A program made the position numbers and the translations under genes. DNA of 64,000 nt, taken from assembly GCA_028715505.1 (NCBI GenBank), contig JAQURS010000001.1, positions 1 through 64,000 of the forward strand, given 5' to 3'. Shown here one piece after another: positions 41,373-49,265 of the stretch. The notes beneath the pieces were generated by a model. It made no database searches. It worked only from the letters and a program-made list of their open reading frames with translations, and was not told where the DNA came from. This DNA comes from Patescibacteria group bacterium (GTDB lineage Bacteria; Patescibacteriota; Patescibacteriia; 2-12-FULL-60-25). Each line of letters starts with the position of its first letter. Position 1 is the first letter of the stretch.

Positions 41373-43403
41373 ATGACCTCACGTTTCATGCATTCCATTT
41401 CGTGTTTGAGTGTGTGGCGGAGGGCATCGACATTCGCCGCGCCCACCAAAGCTAACGCTTGGCGTTGCGGGTGGGTGGCCCTCTTCGTTTCTCTCGCGGT
41501 CTTGTTGCTCGCGGGTCGGGCGCAAGCGGCCTTGCCGCTGCCAGCCCAATACCAAGAGTGCATCGTGGACCACAAGGTGGACTTGGAGCAGAACGGCCAG
41601 CACTTCACGGTGATCACGGTCACCAAGGATGTGCCGAACTGCCAACTTCGCAATGCCATCAAGAAGCATCCGATTTTGGACGCTGAAGGCAACACGGTCG
41701 GGGAGGACGAATGGCTTCGGTCGGTCTACGCCGCGAACCAGGACAAGACTGTCCGCCGCGGTTGCGTGACGACTCTGGATCGCAAGCCGCCAACCAACGC
41801 GACGGAAGAAGAGTTGAAACGCTGCCCGGACGGCAAGGTTAATTACTTTGCCATTCCTAGCGAGCGCTGGAAGGCCTACATCTATATCCCGACGACGCGT
41901 ATGTACACCTTCTTCGAGCAGCAAGCGCTGGCCGCGGCCAAAGCTTGTTCCGTGCTCGGGAAGATCCCGAACCCCACGGACCAGGTCAAGCAGGCAATCG
42001 AAGATTGCGCCAAGAGCCAGGTCAAGGATGAGAAGGGCAAGTCCGTCCTTCCTCCTGTCCAGGCTGAGAATCCTGATCCGTATGGCGATACGCAGCCGCT
42101 CCGAGCCATGCTTGCCGCGGCTTGGATGAAGGTCGCGGTTATGAAGCTTGAACTGGCCACTCTCGAATGGAGACTGGCGGACATCGTGACGGACCGTCGG
42201 AACTATGCCAACGGTTTCGCGCTGACCGCTGTCTGTCTCGGGCTGACCATGGCCGGCGGAGCTGGCCTCTTCGGGAGCAATCGCAGGCAGAAGCGGAAGA
42301 GCAAGGCGCTAGCCGCTGATCTCGACCAGGTCCGTACGGAACTGGCCGTCATGTCGGATAACGCCAAGAAGTACATTGCTGATGCTGGCGATCTGGCGGA
42401 TAAGCTCTCCCAAAAAGAGGCTGATTACAATCAATTGTCGTCCGCCGCGGGCGATCTTGGCCCTTTGGTAAATAAACTTCAGGGCGAGATCAGGGCCAAG
42501 AAGGAAGAGTATGACGCCTTACTCAAGAACGGCATGGAAGTTTCCCGCGCGCATCACGAAGAGCGGGAAGCTGACCGCAAGCGGTTCGCTGAGCAGAAAC
42601 GCAAGTTTGAATCTGAACTCGCGAGCCAGCGTAAGGCTAACAAGGAACTCCAGGATAAGTACGATCAGCTCGCGGCCGCAAAGGCTGCCGTTGACCAAGA
42701 GCTCAAGGCGACTCAGGCACATTCCCTGCAAGCTGCCCTCGAGTTCGTGGCGCAACCGTCGTCTACATCTATACCACCCCCCCCTTCCACAGAGACAAAA
42801 CCCCCTTCCACAGAGACTTACCCCAGGCCGGTTGCATGTCCGGCCGCCCGACCGATACGCAAAGAAACCATGCAGTTCCTTCCGGTCAAGCCGGAAGAGC
42901 TGCTCGCGGAAAACCAAAAGATGCGGCAAGGCTTGCTGGAAATCATCGACAGTCGGCGCCCAGGCGAGGCGCAGATATTCGGCGCGGTTGATGTTGAAGT
43001 CCTGGTGTCCCGCGCTAAGGAAGTTACCTGTTTCCACCTGATGGACGGATCCGAGCTCGCCAAACACGCGCTCTCCGTTTTTAGGGAAGTTGAAATGAGG
43101 TATCTCGCCACGAGGAAGTCGTTGGAAATCCTGTTGCAAAGCGTGGACGATGTGCGGGCCGTATGGAGGGCAATCACTGCCTCCAAGCTCGTGATCTCGC
43201 GCCAACTGGAGATTCTGATCGGCGACCCGCTAAAAGAGTTTTTCCTCGATGATGCGGCGACTCTTGCAAAGCTGCTGAGCGTCAGTCAGCTGGCCTCACC
43301 CATTTCCGAGGTGAAGAGTCCGGTCCAGCATACCTTGGTTCCTCCAGACGTTTTTCCAGCCAACGACGGCTCTCATGGGAGCTCCGGAGGTGGCTCGGGA
43401 TAA
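41373..43403 (+). CDS. Single-pass membrane protein with large coiled coil, tandem copy 1
   Basis: 676 residues. Signal peptide (VALFVSLAVLLLAGRAQA). An exported domain (about 50-265) carries the motif shared with the next gene, DEWLRSVYAANQ, plus several Cys (CIVDHK, PNCQLRN, RGCVTT, RCPDGK). One TM helix at about 277-295 (FALTAVCLGLTMAGGAGLF) with a strongly basic stop-transfer (NRRQKRKSK). A cytoplasmic coiled coil (about 300-450) is followed by a PSTET/PSTET Pro-rich linker and a C-terminal helical domain to a Gly/Ser tail. Exported sensor/adhesin head with an intracellular rod is the topology seen; function unknown. ATG chosen by AGGAGG at 5 nt. Confidence 0.75.
   Translation: MTSRFMHSISCLSVWRRASTFAAPTKANAWRCGWVALFVSLAVLLLAGRAQAALPLPAQYQECIVDHKVDLEQNGQHFTVITVTKDVPNCQLRNAIKKHPILDAEGNTVGEDEWLRSVYAANQDKTVRRGCVTTLDRKPPTNATEEELKRCPDGKVNYFAIPSERWKAYIYIPTTRMYTFFEQQALAAAKACSVLGKIPNPTDQVKQAIEDCAKSQVKDEKGKSVLPPVQAENPDPYGDTQPLRAMLAAAWMKVAVMKLELATLEWRLADIVTDRRNYANGFALTAVCLGLTMAGGAGLFGSNRRQKRKSKALAADLDQVRTELAVMSDNAKKYIADAGDLADKLSQKEADYNQLSSAAGDLGPLVNKLQGEIRAKKEEYDALLKNGMEVSRAHHEEREADRKRFAEQKRKFESELASQRKANKELQDKYDQLAAAKAAVDQELKATQAHSLQAALEFVAQPSSTSIPPPPSTETKPPSTETYPRPVACPAARPIRKETMQFLPVKPEELLAENQKMRQGLLEIIDSRRPGEAQIFGAVDVEVLVSRAKEVTCFHLMDGSELAKHALSVFREVEMRYLATRKSLEILLQSVDDVRAVWRAITASKLVISRQLEILIGDPLKEFFLDDAATLAKLLSVSQLASPISEVKSPVQHTLVPPDVFPANDGSHGSSGGGSG
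42785..42817. repeat. Paired TTCCACAGAGAC repeat, locus 2 (in coding sequence)
   Basis: TTCCACAGAGAC at 42785-42796 and 42806-42817, period 21, encoding the two PSTET units of the linker. Confidence 0.75.
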
Positions 43404-43408
43404 CGCAC

Positions 43409-43438
43409 GGCTTCTGCCAGCTCGCAGAGGCCTTTTTT
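43409..43438 (+). terminator. Terminator of the 41373 gene
   Basis: GGCTTCTGC / GCAGAGGCC stem (one G-T), then TTTTTT, ending 2 nt before the TTGACA of the next promoter. Confidence 0.85.
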
Positions 43439-43439
43439 A

Positions 43440-43468
43440 TTGACATTTACGCAATTCCATGGTGGGCT
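43440..43468 (+). promoter_or_regulatory. Promoter of the 43554 gene
   Basis: TTGACA (43440-43445), 17 bp ending in TGG, TGGGCT (43463-43468). Identical spacing and -10 to the 41252 promoter. Confidence 0.6.
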
Positions 43469-43533
43469 ACTGGTAAGCCCACCCCAAAAAACGGGCATGT
43501 TATTCGAGAAATAGGCGACCATGGCGGTTGCCT
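43464..43533 (+). promoter_or_regulatory. Structured leader of the 43554 gene
   Basis: Dyad GGGCTAC-TG-GTAAGCCC from 43464 and hairpin AGGCGACC-ATGGC-GGTTGCCT at 43513-43533, followed by AAGGAG at 43540. It is the sister of the leader at 41276-41353. Confidence 0.65.
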
Positions 43534-43553
43534 CAAAACAAGGAGAAACGACC

Positions 43554-45674
43554 ATGTCACCACGTTGCATGCTTTCGATTTGGTTTTCGCATGTTTGGCG
43601 TTGGAGGTCATTGTCGTTGGTCACCCTCCTCGCAACCCTCTTCGTCTCTTGGACGGCCTTCGCGGACGACAATCCTTACCACGATTCTGAAGTTTGTATC
43701 CGGGGCGGACAAGTCGTGACGATCGACGGCAAGCAGTACACCAAGATCAACTTCAATGTCCATCTGGAGCAGCAAAGCCCTCGCAACTGTAACCTGCGCT
43801 CCGCGAGGAACGGCTATCCCATCTACGATGCCGATGGCAAACCTTTGGGCGAGCAACAATGGTTGCGTAGCGTTTACGCCGCGAACCAGGGTGCTAGCCC
43901 CTCGGTCTTGCGGCGTTGCGTGCCGAACAGCTCACCTTTGCCAGGCGCGACCCAGGAAGAGCTGGCGGATTGTCCACACAGCATGGCCAATTACATGGAC
44001 GTGCCGTCGAACGGTTGGATCAAGTGGATTCTGATTCCACGTCAGCCGGTCGCGACTTGGACGGAGAAGCAAGTGGCGGCTGCCAGGAGTTCCTGCCTGG
44101 AAGCGACCAGTGCCGAGGCCAAGAAGGCGTGCCAGGATGCCGGTTACGTTCAGTCCGGAGCAAGCCCGAAAGCGGCCGCTCCCGATGTTTCCGATTTCGA
44201 TCAGAAGCTGAACGCCGCGCTGGCCCAACTCTCCAAGAATTTTTCGGAGGATTCGCTTCGGCTGGCGGTTTCGATGGGTGAGATGGCTTCCCAATACAAC
44301 TATGAGGTGGCTCGCTTTTGGAGGGCATTCGCTATCCTGATGCTGATCGTCTTTTCGTTGGCCGCTAACAGGATTCGCTCGCTCAAGAAGCAGCTCCGTG
44401 AAGCGCGACACCAGAAGACCATGCCCACGGGCGCCACGCTCTCGCTCCAAAACAAGCGGTTGCAAGAGGAGCTCGAGAAAGCCAATGACACTATCCGGCA
44501 ACTCAGTGCGGTAGACCACAAGCTCGAGAAGGAATTGCTCGAGCAGCAGCACAAGGATGAGTTGCTGAAGCTTGGGCGCGGATGGCATGAGCGACTCGAT
44601 GAAGATGCCAAGAAGTACAACGAACGGTTGGAGAAGCTCACCAATGAGCGCAATGCTGACATCGCCGAGCGCGACAACGTGATCGCGGCCAAGGACAACA
44701 TCATCGCCCAACAGGAAGGCCAAATTGCGGCCTGGAGGTACAGGCACAAGACGGCTATCCACGAAGGCGAAGAGCGCATCGGCTATGAAGCTGGCAAGGC
44801 GGACGAACTGGAACGTAAGCTGGCTACTCTCGAGACCGGCCAAGCCATGAACCGCAAAGAACTCGAGACCAAACACAGCGCCGCCATCGCGGAAAAAGAC
44901 GCTGTGATCGGACAGCTTCGTAACGAGAACCAGCAGCTCAAGGAACAACTTCGGGCTGCCAATGACAACGCGCGAGCGGCCCAAGCGCCGCAAACACCTT
45001 CCACAGTGACATCCCCTCCTTCCACAGTGACTATTCCTCAGGGCCAAGACGCCCTATCAATCGAAGCCAAGTATCAGGCTACCTTGAACATGGAACGCGC
45101 GATTCAAGACCTCATCCAGAGCGTCCGCGCCAGTTCCACCGACTTGGAACAGAAGGCACTAGATGCCGGGCTCAAGGCAGCTAAGCTGCAAATCGATCTG
45201 GAGTGCGCGTGTTACTGCAAGCAAGAAGCCGAACGCGATCTGGCCGCCAAGGTCGTCGAGTTCGAGTCTCTTCAGAAGCGACATTACCAACTCGGGATTC
45301 TGTACTCGCTTTCCCAAACGGCGCTCCAGAAAGCCGTTGGTTCCGACCTTGGCGGTCCGGTCTCGACGCCTCCCGAAAGCGGAGGCGTGATTCGAAAGGC
45401 TATTGACCATGGCCTCGGAGCTCCTAAAGTGCCGCCCGACCTTGTGGGTCACGAAGAAGTAGCTGAGGTCCCGACGGGCGTCGTGCCCGCCGAAGTGTTG
45501 GCCAAGGGCCACCAGGAGGGTCCTTCGATCACCGTCGACGGGGCGCCTGAAGGCTGGAATCAGGAGCCATACACGACCCCGGACCACTCGCAGGTCGTGG
45601 AGAGACCTTCTCCTCCGCACACTCCCACCATTCCTATCGCATCGCCTCCTCCTGACAAGGAAGGCCACGGTTGA
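43554..45674 (+). CDS. Single-pass membrane protein with large coiled coil, tandem copy 2
   Basis: 706 residues from the ATG at 43554. AAGGAG 8 nt upstream, and alignment with the start of the 41373 protein (MTSRFMHS / MSPRCMLS), exclude the in-frame ATG at 43521, which lies inside the leader hairpin. Signal peptide (LVTLLATLFVSWTAFA), then DDNPYHDSEVC. An exported domain carries EQQWLRSVYAANQ and paired Cys; TM at about 258-275 (FAILMLIVFSLAAN). A very long cytoplasmic coiled coil (about 280-495) precedes a PSTVT/PSTVT linker, another helical region and a Pro/Gly-rich tail. Diverged tandem paralogue of copy 1, separately transcribed from a duplicated promoter and leader. Function unknown. 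Confidence 0.75.
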   Translation: MSPRCMLSIWFSHVWRWRSLSLVTLLATLFVSWTAFADDNPYHDSEVCIRGGQVVTIDGKQYTKINFNVHLEQQSPRNCNLRSARNGYPIYDADGKPLGEQQWLRSVYAANQGASPSVLRRCVPNSSPLPGATQEELADCPHSMANYMDVPSNGWIKWILIPRQPVATWTEKQVAAARSSCLEATSAEAKKACQDAGYVQSGASPKAAAPDVSDFDQKLNAALAQLSKNFSEDSLRLAVSMGEMASQYNYEVARFWRAFAILMLIVFSLAANRIRSLKKQLREARHQKTMPTGATLSLQNKRLQEELEKANDTIRQLSAVDHKLEKELLEQQHKDELLKLGRGWHERLDEDAKKYNERLEKLTNERNADIAERDNVIAAKDNIIAQQEGQIAAWRYRHKTAIHEGEERIGYEAGKADELERKLATLETGQAMNRKELETKHSAAIAEKDAVIGQLRNENQQLKEQLRAANDNARAAQAPQTPSTVTSPPSTVTIPQGQDALSIEAKYQATLNMERAIQDLIQSVRASSTDLEQKALDAGLKAAKLQIDLECACYCKQEAERDLAAKVVEFESLQKRHYQLGILYSLSQTALQKAVGSDLGGPVSTPPESGGVIRKAIDHGLGAPKVPPDLVGHEEVAEVPTGVVPAEVLAKGHQEGPSITVDGAPEGWNQEPYTTPDHSQVVERPSPPHTPTIPIASPPPDKEGHG
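44999..45031. repeat. Paired TTCCACAGTGAC repeat, locus 3 (in coding sequence)
   Basis: TTCCACAGTGAC at 44999-45010 and 45020-45031, period 21, encoding PSTVT twice. Confidence 0.75.
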
Positions 45675-45680
45675 TGCAAA

Positions 45681-45715
45681 CCCCCGACGAGACGCTCTCC
45701 GAAGGGGCTTTTTTA
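45681..45715 (+). terminator. Terminator of the 43554 gene
   Basis: CCCC...GGGG stem with an inner GAGACGCTCTC fold, then CTTTTTT. Confidence 0.65.
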
Positions 45716-45727
45716 TACCCCAAACCC

Positions 45728-45756
45728 TTGACTTCCCCTTATTTCTGTATTAAGTT
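45728..45756 (+). promoter_or_regulatory. Promoter of the rpsF operon
   Basis: TTGACT (45728-45733), 17 bp, TAAGTT (45751-45756). Confidence 0.75.
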
Positions 45757-45777
45757 AAGCCCACTTAATTATTAGCT

Positions 45778-45850
45778 ACTTGCCGGCCACGACCCTGCGT
45801 TTTTCGCCAAGGAAAGCGCAAAGGTCTCCGCGAACAGCGGGCGTGCAAGT
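45778..45850 (+). promoter_or_regulatory. Candidate S6:S18-binding leader of rpsF
   Basis: ACTTGC (45778-45783) pairs with GCAAGT (45845-45850). Inside are GACC-C-TGCG / CGCA-AA-GGTC (45791-45826) and CCGC-GAACA-GCGG (45828-45840), forming a three-way junction. The closing stem ends 4 nt before the ATG. Autogenous control by an S6:S18 complex is known for rpsF leaders of many bacteria; here it is inferred. Confidence 0.6.
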
Positions 45851-45854
45851 CACT

Positions 45855-46391
45855 ATGCGACTTTACGAGTTGCTCTATATCATTCCGGCCACTTTGACCG
45901 ACGAAGAAGTCGGCCAAGCCGAGTCGGAAATCCAGGCGCTCATCCAGCGCTACGGCGGAGTCCACAAAGAAACCCGCCGCCTGGGTAAGTTCAAACTTAC
46001 CTATTTAATCAAGAAGGTCAGGCACGGCCATTACGTGCTGGTCTACTTCGAAGCCGAACCGGGAGCGGTCGCCAAGATCAACGAGGCGCTCCGCATTCAC
46101 GAAAAGGTTCTGCGCCATTTGATCCTGCGCGCCGACGAGGCCGGCGGATCGGAATTTAACCTAGTGCAATTCCAGGAGATCGTGGTTGAAGGTGGTCCCA
46201 AGGACGACCGGGCCAGGCGCAAGCGCATGGAAGCCGAAAAATCCAAAGCTTCCGAAGACGTCAAAGTTGCGGCCGAGCTCGAACAAAAGCCGGAGGTTAA
46301 GGAAGAAGAGCCAAAAGACGCCGCCGCCCCGAAGATCACGGCCGAAGAACTCGACCGCAAGATCGACGCCGCCCTTACTGAAAATACATAA
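45855..46391 (+). CDS. rpsF: 30S ribosomal protein S6
   Basis: 178 residues from the ATG at 45855 (MRLYELLYIIPATLTDEEVG). An upstream in-frame ATG falls in the leader hairpin and gives a tail no S6 has. The S6 domain spans about 1-100 (RYGGVHKETRRLGKFKLTYL, HGHYVLVYFEAE, KVLRHLILRAD). The remaining 75 residues are a Lys/Glu/Ala-rich tail (RARRKRMEAEKSKASEDVKV, EEEPKDAAAPKITAEELDRK) longer than in most bacteria. S6 binds 16S rRNA with S18 in the small subunit platform. First gene of rpsF-ssb-rpsR. Confidence 0.95.
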   Translation: MRLYELLYIIPATLTDEEVGQAESEIQALIQRYGGVHKETRRLGKFKLTYLIKKVRHGHYVLVYFEAEPGAVAKINEALRIHEKVLRHLILRADEAGGSEFNLVQFQEIVVEGGPKDDRARRKRMEAEKSKASEDVKVAAELEQKPEVKEEEPKDAAAPKITAEELDRKIDAALTENT

Positions 46392-46438
46392 ACAGCAGGT
46401 TCACGTTCGTTAATTGTAATTTGTTAATTGAAATTATT

Positions 46439-46879
46439 ATGTCCATGAGCCTGAATCGCGCCACGATCATCGGCAACCTGACCCGTGATCCCGAGCTGCG
46501 CAATACTTCCACCGGCCAGAGCGTGACTAATTTTTCAGTCGCTACTTCTTCCCAATGGACGGACGCCGCGGGCCAACGCCAGGAGCGCACCGAATACCAT
46601 CCGGTGGTTGCCTGGGGCAAGCTGGCCGAAATCTGCTCGCAATATCTGGCTAAAGGCCGCAAGGTGTACGTGGAAGGTCGCTTGCAAACCCGCGAATGGG
46701 AAACTCCGGATGGGCAAAAGCGCCAGCGCACCGAAATCGTGGCCGATAACATGATCATGTTAGATCGTGCGTCCGGCCAAGGCCCCGCGCCAACCGTGCG
46801 TCAGCCGGAAAGCGAAGCGCCGCAAGTCGAACCCGGAGTCGGCGAACAGGAAATCAGGATCGAGGACATTCCATTCTAA
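46439..46879 (+). CDS. ssb: Single-stranded DNA-binding protein
   Basis: 146 residues from the ATG at 46439. OB fold: LNRATIIGNLTRDPELRNTS, VTNFSVATSSQW, RTEYHPVVAWGKLAEICSQY, VYVEGRLQTREWET. A short disordered linker ends in the acidic tip EDIPF that docks SSB partners. Protects ssDNA in replication and repair. Classic position between rpsF and rpsR. Confidence 0.96.
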   Translation: MSMSLNRATIIGNLTRDPELRNTSTGQSVTNFSVATSSQWTDAAGQRQERTEYHPVVAWGKLAEICSQYLAKGRKVYVEGRLQTREWETPDGQKRQRTEIVADNMIMLDRASGQGPAPTVRQPESEAPQVEPGVGEQEIRIEDIPF

Positions 46880-46890
46880 ACTGAATAATT

Positions 46891-47106
46891 ATGCAAAAGA
46901 AAGTTCAACACAATTGCCCGTTCTGCCACTCGAACATCAAGGAGATAAATTATAAGGATACTAATTTGCTCCGCCGCCACGTCTCGTCTTTCGGCAAGAT
47001 CGTGGCCCGCAAACGTTCGGGCGTGTGCAGCTGGCACCAACGCAAACTGGCCTCGTCCATCAAACGCGCCCGTTTCATGGCCCTGCTGCCCTACATCGTG
47101 CGATAA
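46891..47106 (+). CDS. rpsR: 30S ribosomal protein S18
   Basis: 71 residues. The core DTNLLRRHVSSFGKIVARKR and WHQRKLASSIKRARFMALLP is typical S18. The start NCPFCHSN with the later VCSWHQ gives C-x2-C...C-x2-H, so this is the Cys-rich, zinc-binding version of S18. Partner of S6 in the subunit and, probably, in control of this operon. Confidence 0.96.
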   Translation: MQKKVQHNCPFCHSNIKEINYKDTNLLRRHVSSFGKIVARKRSGVCSWHQRKLASSIKRARFMALLPYIVR

Positions 47107-47109
47107 ACA

Positions 47110-47135
47110 AATCCCCGGCTTGACGCCGGGGTTTT
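47110..47135 (+). terminator. Terminator of the rpsF-ssb-rpsR operon
   Basis: AATCCCCGGC / GCCGGGGTT stem with a TTGAC loop and TTTT. Confidence 0.85.
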
Positions 47136-47162
47136 GATATCCTTACTCAGGCATGGTTTACT

Positions 47163-47696
47163 ATGGCCAATATGGACCAGACTCAAACCACGAATCCGGA
47201 TTACTCCTTGAGAGTTAGGCCGTCTTGGGACGAATATTTTATTACGATTTGCGGAGTAGTCGCTACCCGTTCGCACGACTATGAAACCCAGGTTGGTTGC
47301 GTCATCGTTAATCCTAACAAACGCATCGTGTCTACTGGTTACAATGGTTTACCAGCCGGAGTAAAAGACGATTTTTGGGCGACGCATCGGGGCCAGTCAG
47401 TTCAAATTCCAGGTGTTTTCCCGGAAGGGGAGATCCGCTACGATGTCGATAAATACGATACGGTAACTCACGCGGAAGCCAATGCGATTGTATCCGCGGT
47501 CGAAAATTTGCATGGGTGCCATCTATACAGCACGCTTTTTCCGTGCAACGAATGCGCCAAATTGATAATTACGGCAGGGATCAAAAAAATATTTTACCAA
47601 GACATTAGGGAATGGAAGGCAAACGCCGTTGCGAAGACGTTGTTTGAGCAAGCCGGCATAGAAATAATCCATGTAAATTCCAAAAATAATTTATAA
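47163..47696 (+). CDS. dCMP deaminase
   Basis: 177 residues. The zinc deaminase motifs are HAEANAIVSA (His ligand and catalytic Glu) and PCNECAKLIITAG (two Cys ligands). RPSWDEYFITICGVVATRSH and GCVIVNPNKRIVSTGYNGLP match ComEB/dCMP deaminases. It makes dUMP for dTMP synthesis. Cytosolic. Followed after 3 bp by a helical protein of unknown role. The region upstream has no obvious ribosome site. Confidence 0.92.
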   Translation: MANMDQTQTTNPDYSLRVRPSWDEYFITICGVVATRSHDYETQVGCVIVNPNKRIVSTGYNGLPAGVKDDFWATHRGQSVQIPGVFPEGEIRYDVDKYDTVTHAEANAIVSAVENLHGCHLYSTLFPCNECAKLIITAGIKKIFYQDIREWKANAVAKTLFEQAGIEIIHVNSKNNL

Positions 47697-47699
47697 GTT

Positions 47700-48233
47700 A
47701 TGAAAGAAAACGCTTTTTATCCGAAAAAAGTCGAAAAACCAGAAGAATTAGTCTCTGGCGTTAGAGAAAAGACTTCGCTCAGATTACCTTCCGTGCCAGG
47801 CATGCACCTCAGGGAAGCCAAGGAAAAGTTAGAGTCAGGCGTCCCTAAGGCCGAAATCTACAAACTTACCGGCCAAGCGGCTGATAAGCTCACGAGGTTA
47901 GAAATGAAATTCAAAAAGGATTTGAGGGAAGCTGAAGATGAACAGGCTAAAGATGAAATCATGGACAAATTGGACGAATGCGACGATCTGGCCAAAATTT
48001 TGGCTGTCCACATTGATGATCTGGTTGAGCAGGAAGGAAAAATTGCCCAAAGTAATAGAGTTGATATGCCATCAGACCCAATGCTCGAGAAAAAAATGTT
48101 GGAAGGGCAGAGGGAAATGATGGCGAACGTCAAATTAAACCTGGATTCGGGTTTGAAGCCTCTCTTAAAGAAAATCGACGAGTTTATAGAAGAAAATTCC
48201 TTACCAGAGCAAAAAATGAGCCGGGCAGCCTAA
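47700..48233 (+). CDS. Helical protein of unknown function
   Basis: 177 residues, almost all predicted helix and highly charged (LREAKEKLESGVPKAEIYKL, LREAEDEQAKDEIMDKLDEC, MLEKKMLEGQREMMANVKLN). No signal peptide or TM helix. Lies 3 bp after the dCMP deaminase gene and ends inside a terminator loop. The neighbouring 48393 gene is also helical and unassigned. No family recognised. Confidence 0.7.
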   Translation: MKENAFYPKKVEKPEELVSGVREKTSLRLPSVPGMHLREAKEKLESGVPKAEIYKLTGQAADKLTRLEMKFKKDLREAEDEQAKDEIMDKLDECDDLAKILAVHIDDLVEQEGKIAQSNRVDMPSDPMLEKKMLEGQREMMANVKLNLDSGLKPLLKKIDEFIEENSLPEQKMSRAA

Positions 48234-48245
48234 GCCCGGCTTTTT
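48219..48245 (+). terminator. Terminator of the 47700 gene
   Basis: AGCCGGGC / GCCCGGCT stem with the stop codon in the loop, then TTTTT that leads straight into the next -35 box. Confidence 0.88.
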
Positions 48246-48272
48246 GACAGAAGGCCAAAAAAATGCTATACT
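48244..48272 (+). promoter_or_regulatory. Promoter of the 48393 gene
   Basis: TTGACA (48244-48249), 17 bp ending in TGC, TATACT (48267-48272). Near-consensus with extended -10. Confidence 0.9.
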
Positions 48273-48347
48273 GGTTAATGTAAACAAAAATAAAAGCTAA
48301 GTTATGCGATATTACCTGCGAAGATGATTTTAGATGCGAGCAAATAA

Positions 48348-48365
48348 CCCGAGTAATGACTCGGG
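48348..48365 (+). promoter_or_regulatory. Hairpin in the ~115-nt leader of the 48393 gene
   Basis: CCCGAGT-AATG-ACTCGGG, perfect 7-bp stem, no T run after it. The ATG follows 27 nt later without a Shine-Dalgarno. Confidence 0.6.
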
Positions 48366-48392
48366 ATTAAAATTATCCAAATAAAAACCAAT

Positions 48393-49211
48393 ATGTTAGA
48401 AAATTTTTTCAATAAGATCAACCAGGAGGTTGATGCAAAAAGGACAGAAACGCCGTCATCCATGGCACCGACCCTCAAAAAGACGGTTGAGCTAAAACCA
48501 GAAGATTTAGAGCCAGTGGTGGAAGGTCCTTCGGAAAAAGCACCAACTATTAAGGTTTTAAGCTCAGAAGAGCTAAAACCAGTGGTTGGACCATCCGAAA
48601 AAGCGCCAACTTTGGTCAAGCCTTCCGTAGCGGAGCAAGTGGAGACTTTAGTTACTGACAAGACTTTAGAGCAAAAGAAAGAAGATTCAGCAGCTAAAGC
48701 TCCGACGGTGCGCACGGCCGAATCGATGGAGCTTAAGGCGTCCGAAGCCCAGACTTTTAAGACGGGTGAGACGATCGCCAGGGAAGAAGCGGCCAAAGAA
48801 GCGGCTGAACAGCAATATCAGGAAAAAGTCGCCCAAGAGAAGGTTACGTTACGTAAAATGGCAGAAGGTTACATGGAATACGATGCGATTCACAACCGCA
48901 TCACAGAATGGTTAAAGACGCTGGATGAAATGTTAGCCACGCCCCAACCCATGGAGGAGTTGATTAAATTAAAAACCGAGGCGCTTAAGGTTAAAGAAAA
49001 AGTCGAGGGTCAACTTGATCTTGAACAATATGGCATTGCCAAAGCAGAGCCTAATGCCACGCCGTTTAGCGTCGAAGTCCCTGCCGAATGGCCTCAAGTC
49101 GAAGCGCGTTTGAATGAAATAAAAGAATCTATCAACGCCGGCCATACGATTAGGACACCGGAGGCTATTCCGACTGTTAGGGAAGAACCAAAAATTGATT
49201 TAGCCGCATAA
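48393..49211 (+). CDS. Repeat-containing helical protein of unknown function
   Basis: 272 residues. The first 110 residues hold about four degenerate repeats built on KAPT(L/I/V)...ELKP...V.GPSEK (APTLKKTVELKPEDLEPVVE, APTIKVLSSEELKPVVGPSE, KAPTLVKPSV, KAPTVRTAESMELK). The rest is a long charged helix (EEAAKEAAEQQYQEKVAQEK) and a helical C-terminal domain. No signal peptide or TM helix. Strong own promoter with a long leader. No family recognised; the acidic Pro/Thr repeat head looks like a flexible spacer. Confidence 0.7.
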   Translation: MLENFFNKINQEVDAKRTETPSSMAPTLKKTVELKPEDLEPVVEGPSEKAPTIKVLSSEELKPVVGPSEKAPTLVKPSVAEQVETLVTDKTLEQKKEDSAAKAPTVRTAESMELKASEAQTFKTGETIAREEAAKEAAEQQYQEKVAQEKVTLRKMAEGYMEYDAIHNRITEWLKTLDEMLATPQPMEELIKLKTEALKVKEKVEGQLDLEQYGIAKAEPNATPFSVEVPAEWPQVEARLNEIKESINAGHTIRTPEAIPTVREEPKIDLAA

Positions 49212-49224
49212 ATTTAAAAAAATT

Positions 49225-49254
49225 AGCTCCCGTCTCTGAGTTAGAGCGGGAGCT
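49225..49254. terminator. Bidirectional terminator between the 48393 and 49266 genes
   Basis: AGCTCCCG / CGGGAGCT with inner CTCT/AGAG. Good T run (TTTTTTT) on the minus strand, weaker on the plus strand. Confidence 0.75.
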
Positions 49255-49265
49255 TTAGGTTTCCT

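Noticed and set aside
43932-45047. Minus-strand open frame (~371 codons) opposite the 43554 gene
   Set aside because: Leu/Val/Gly-biased mirror of a coiled-coil gene; no start signals. The plus frame aligns with its tandem paralogue.
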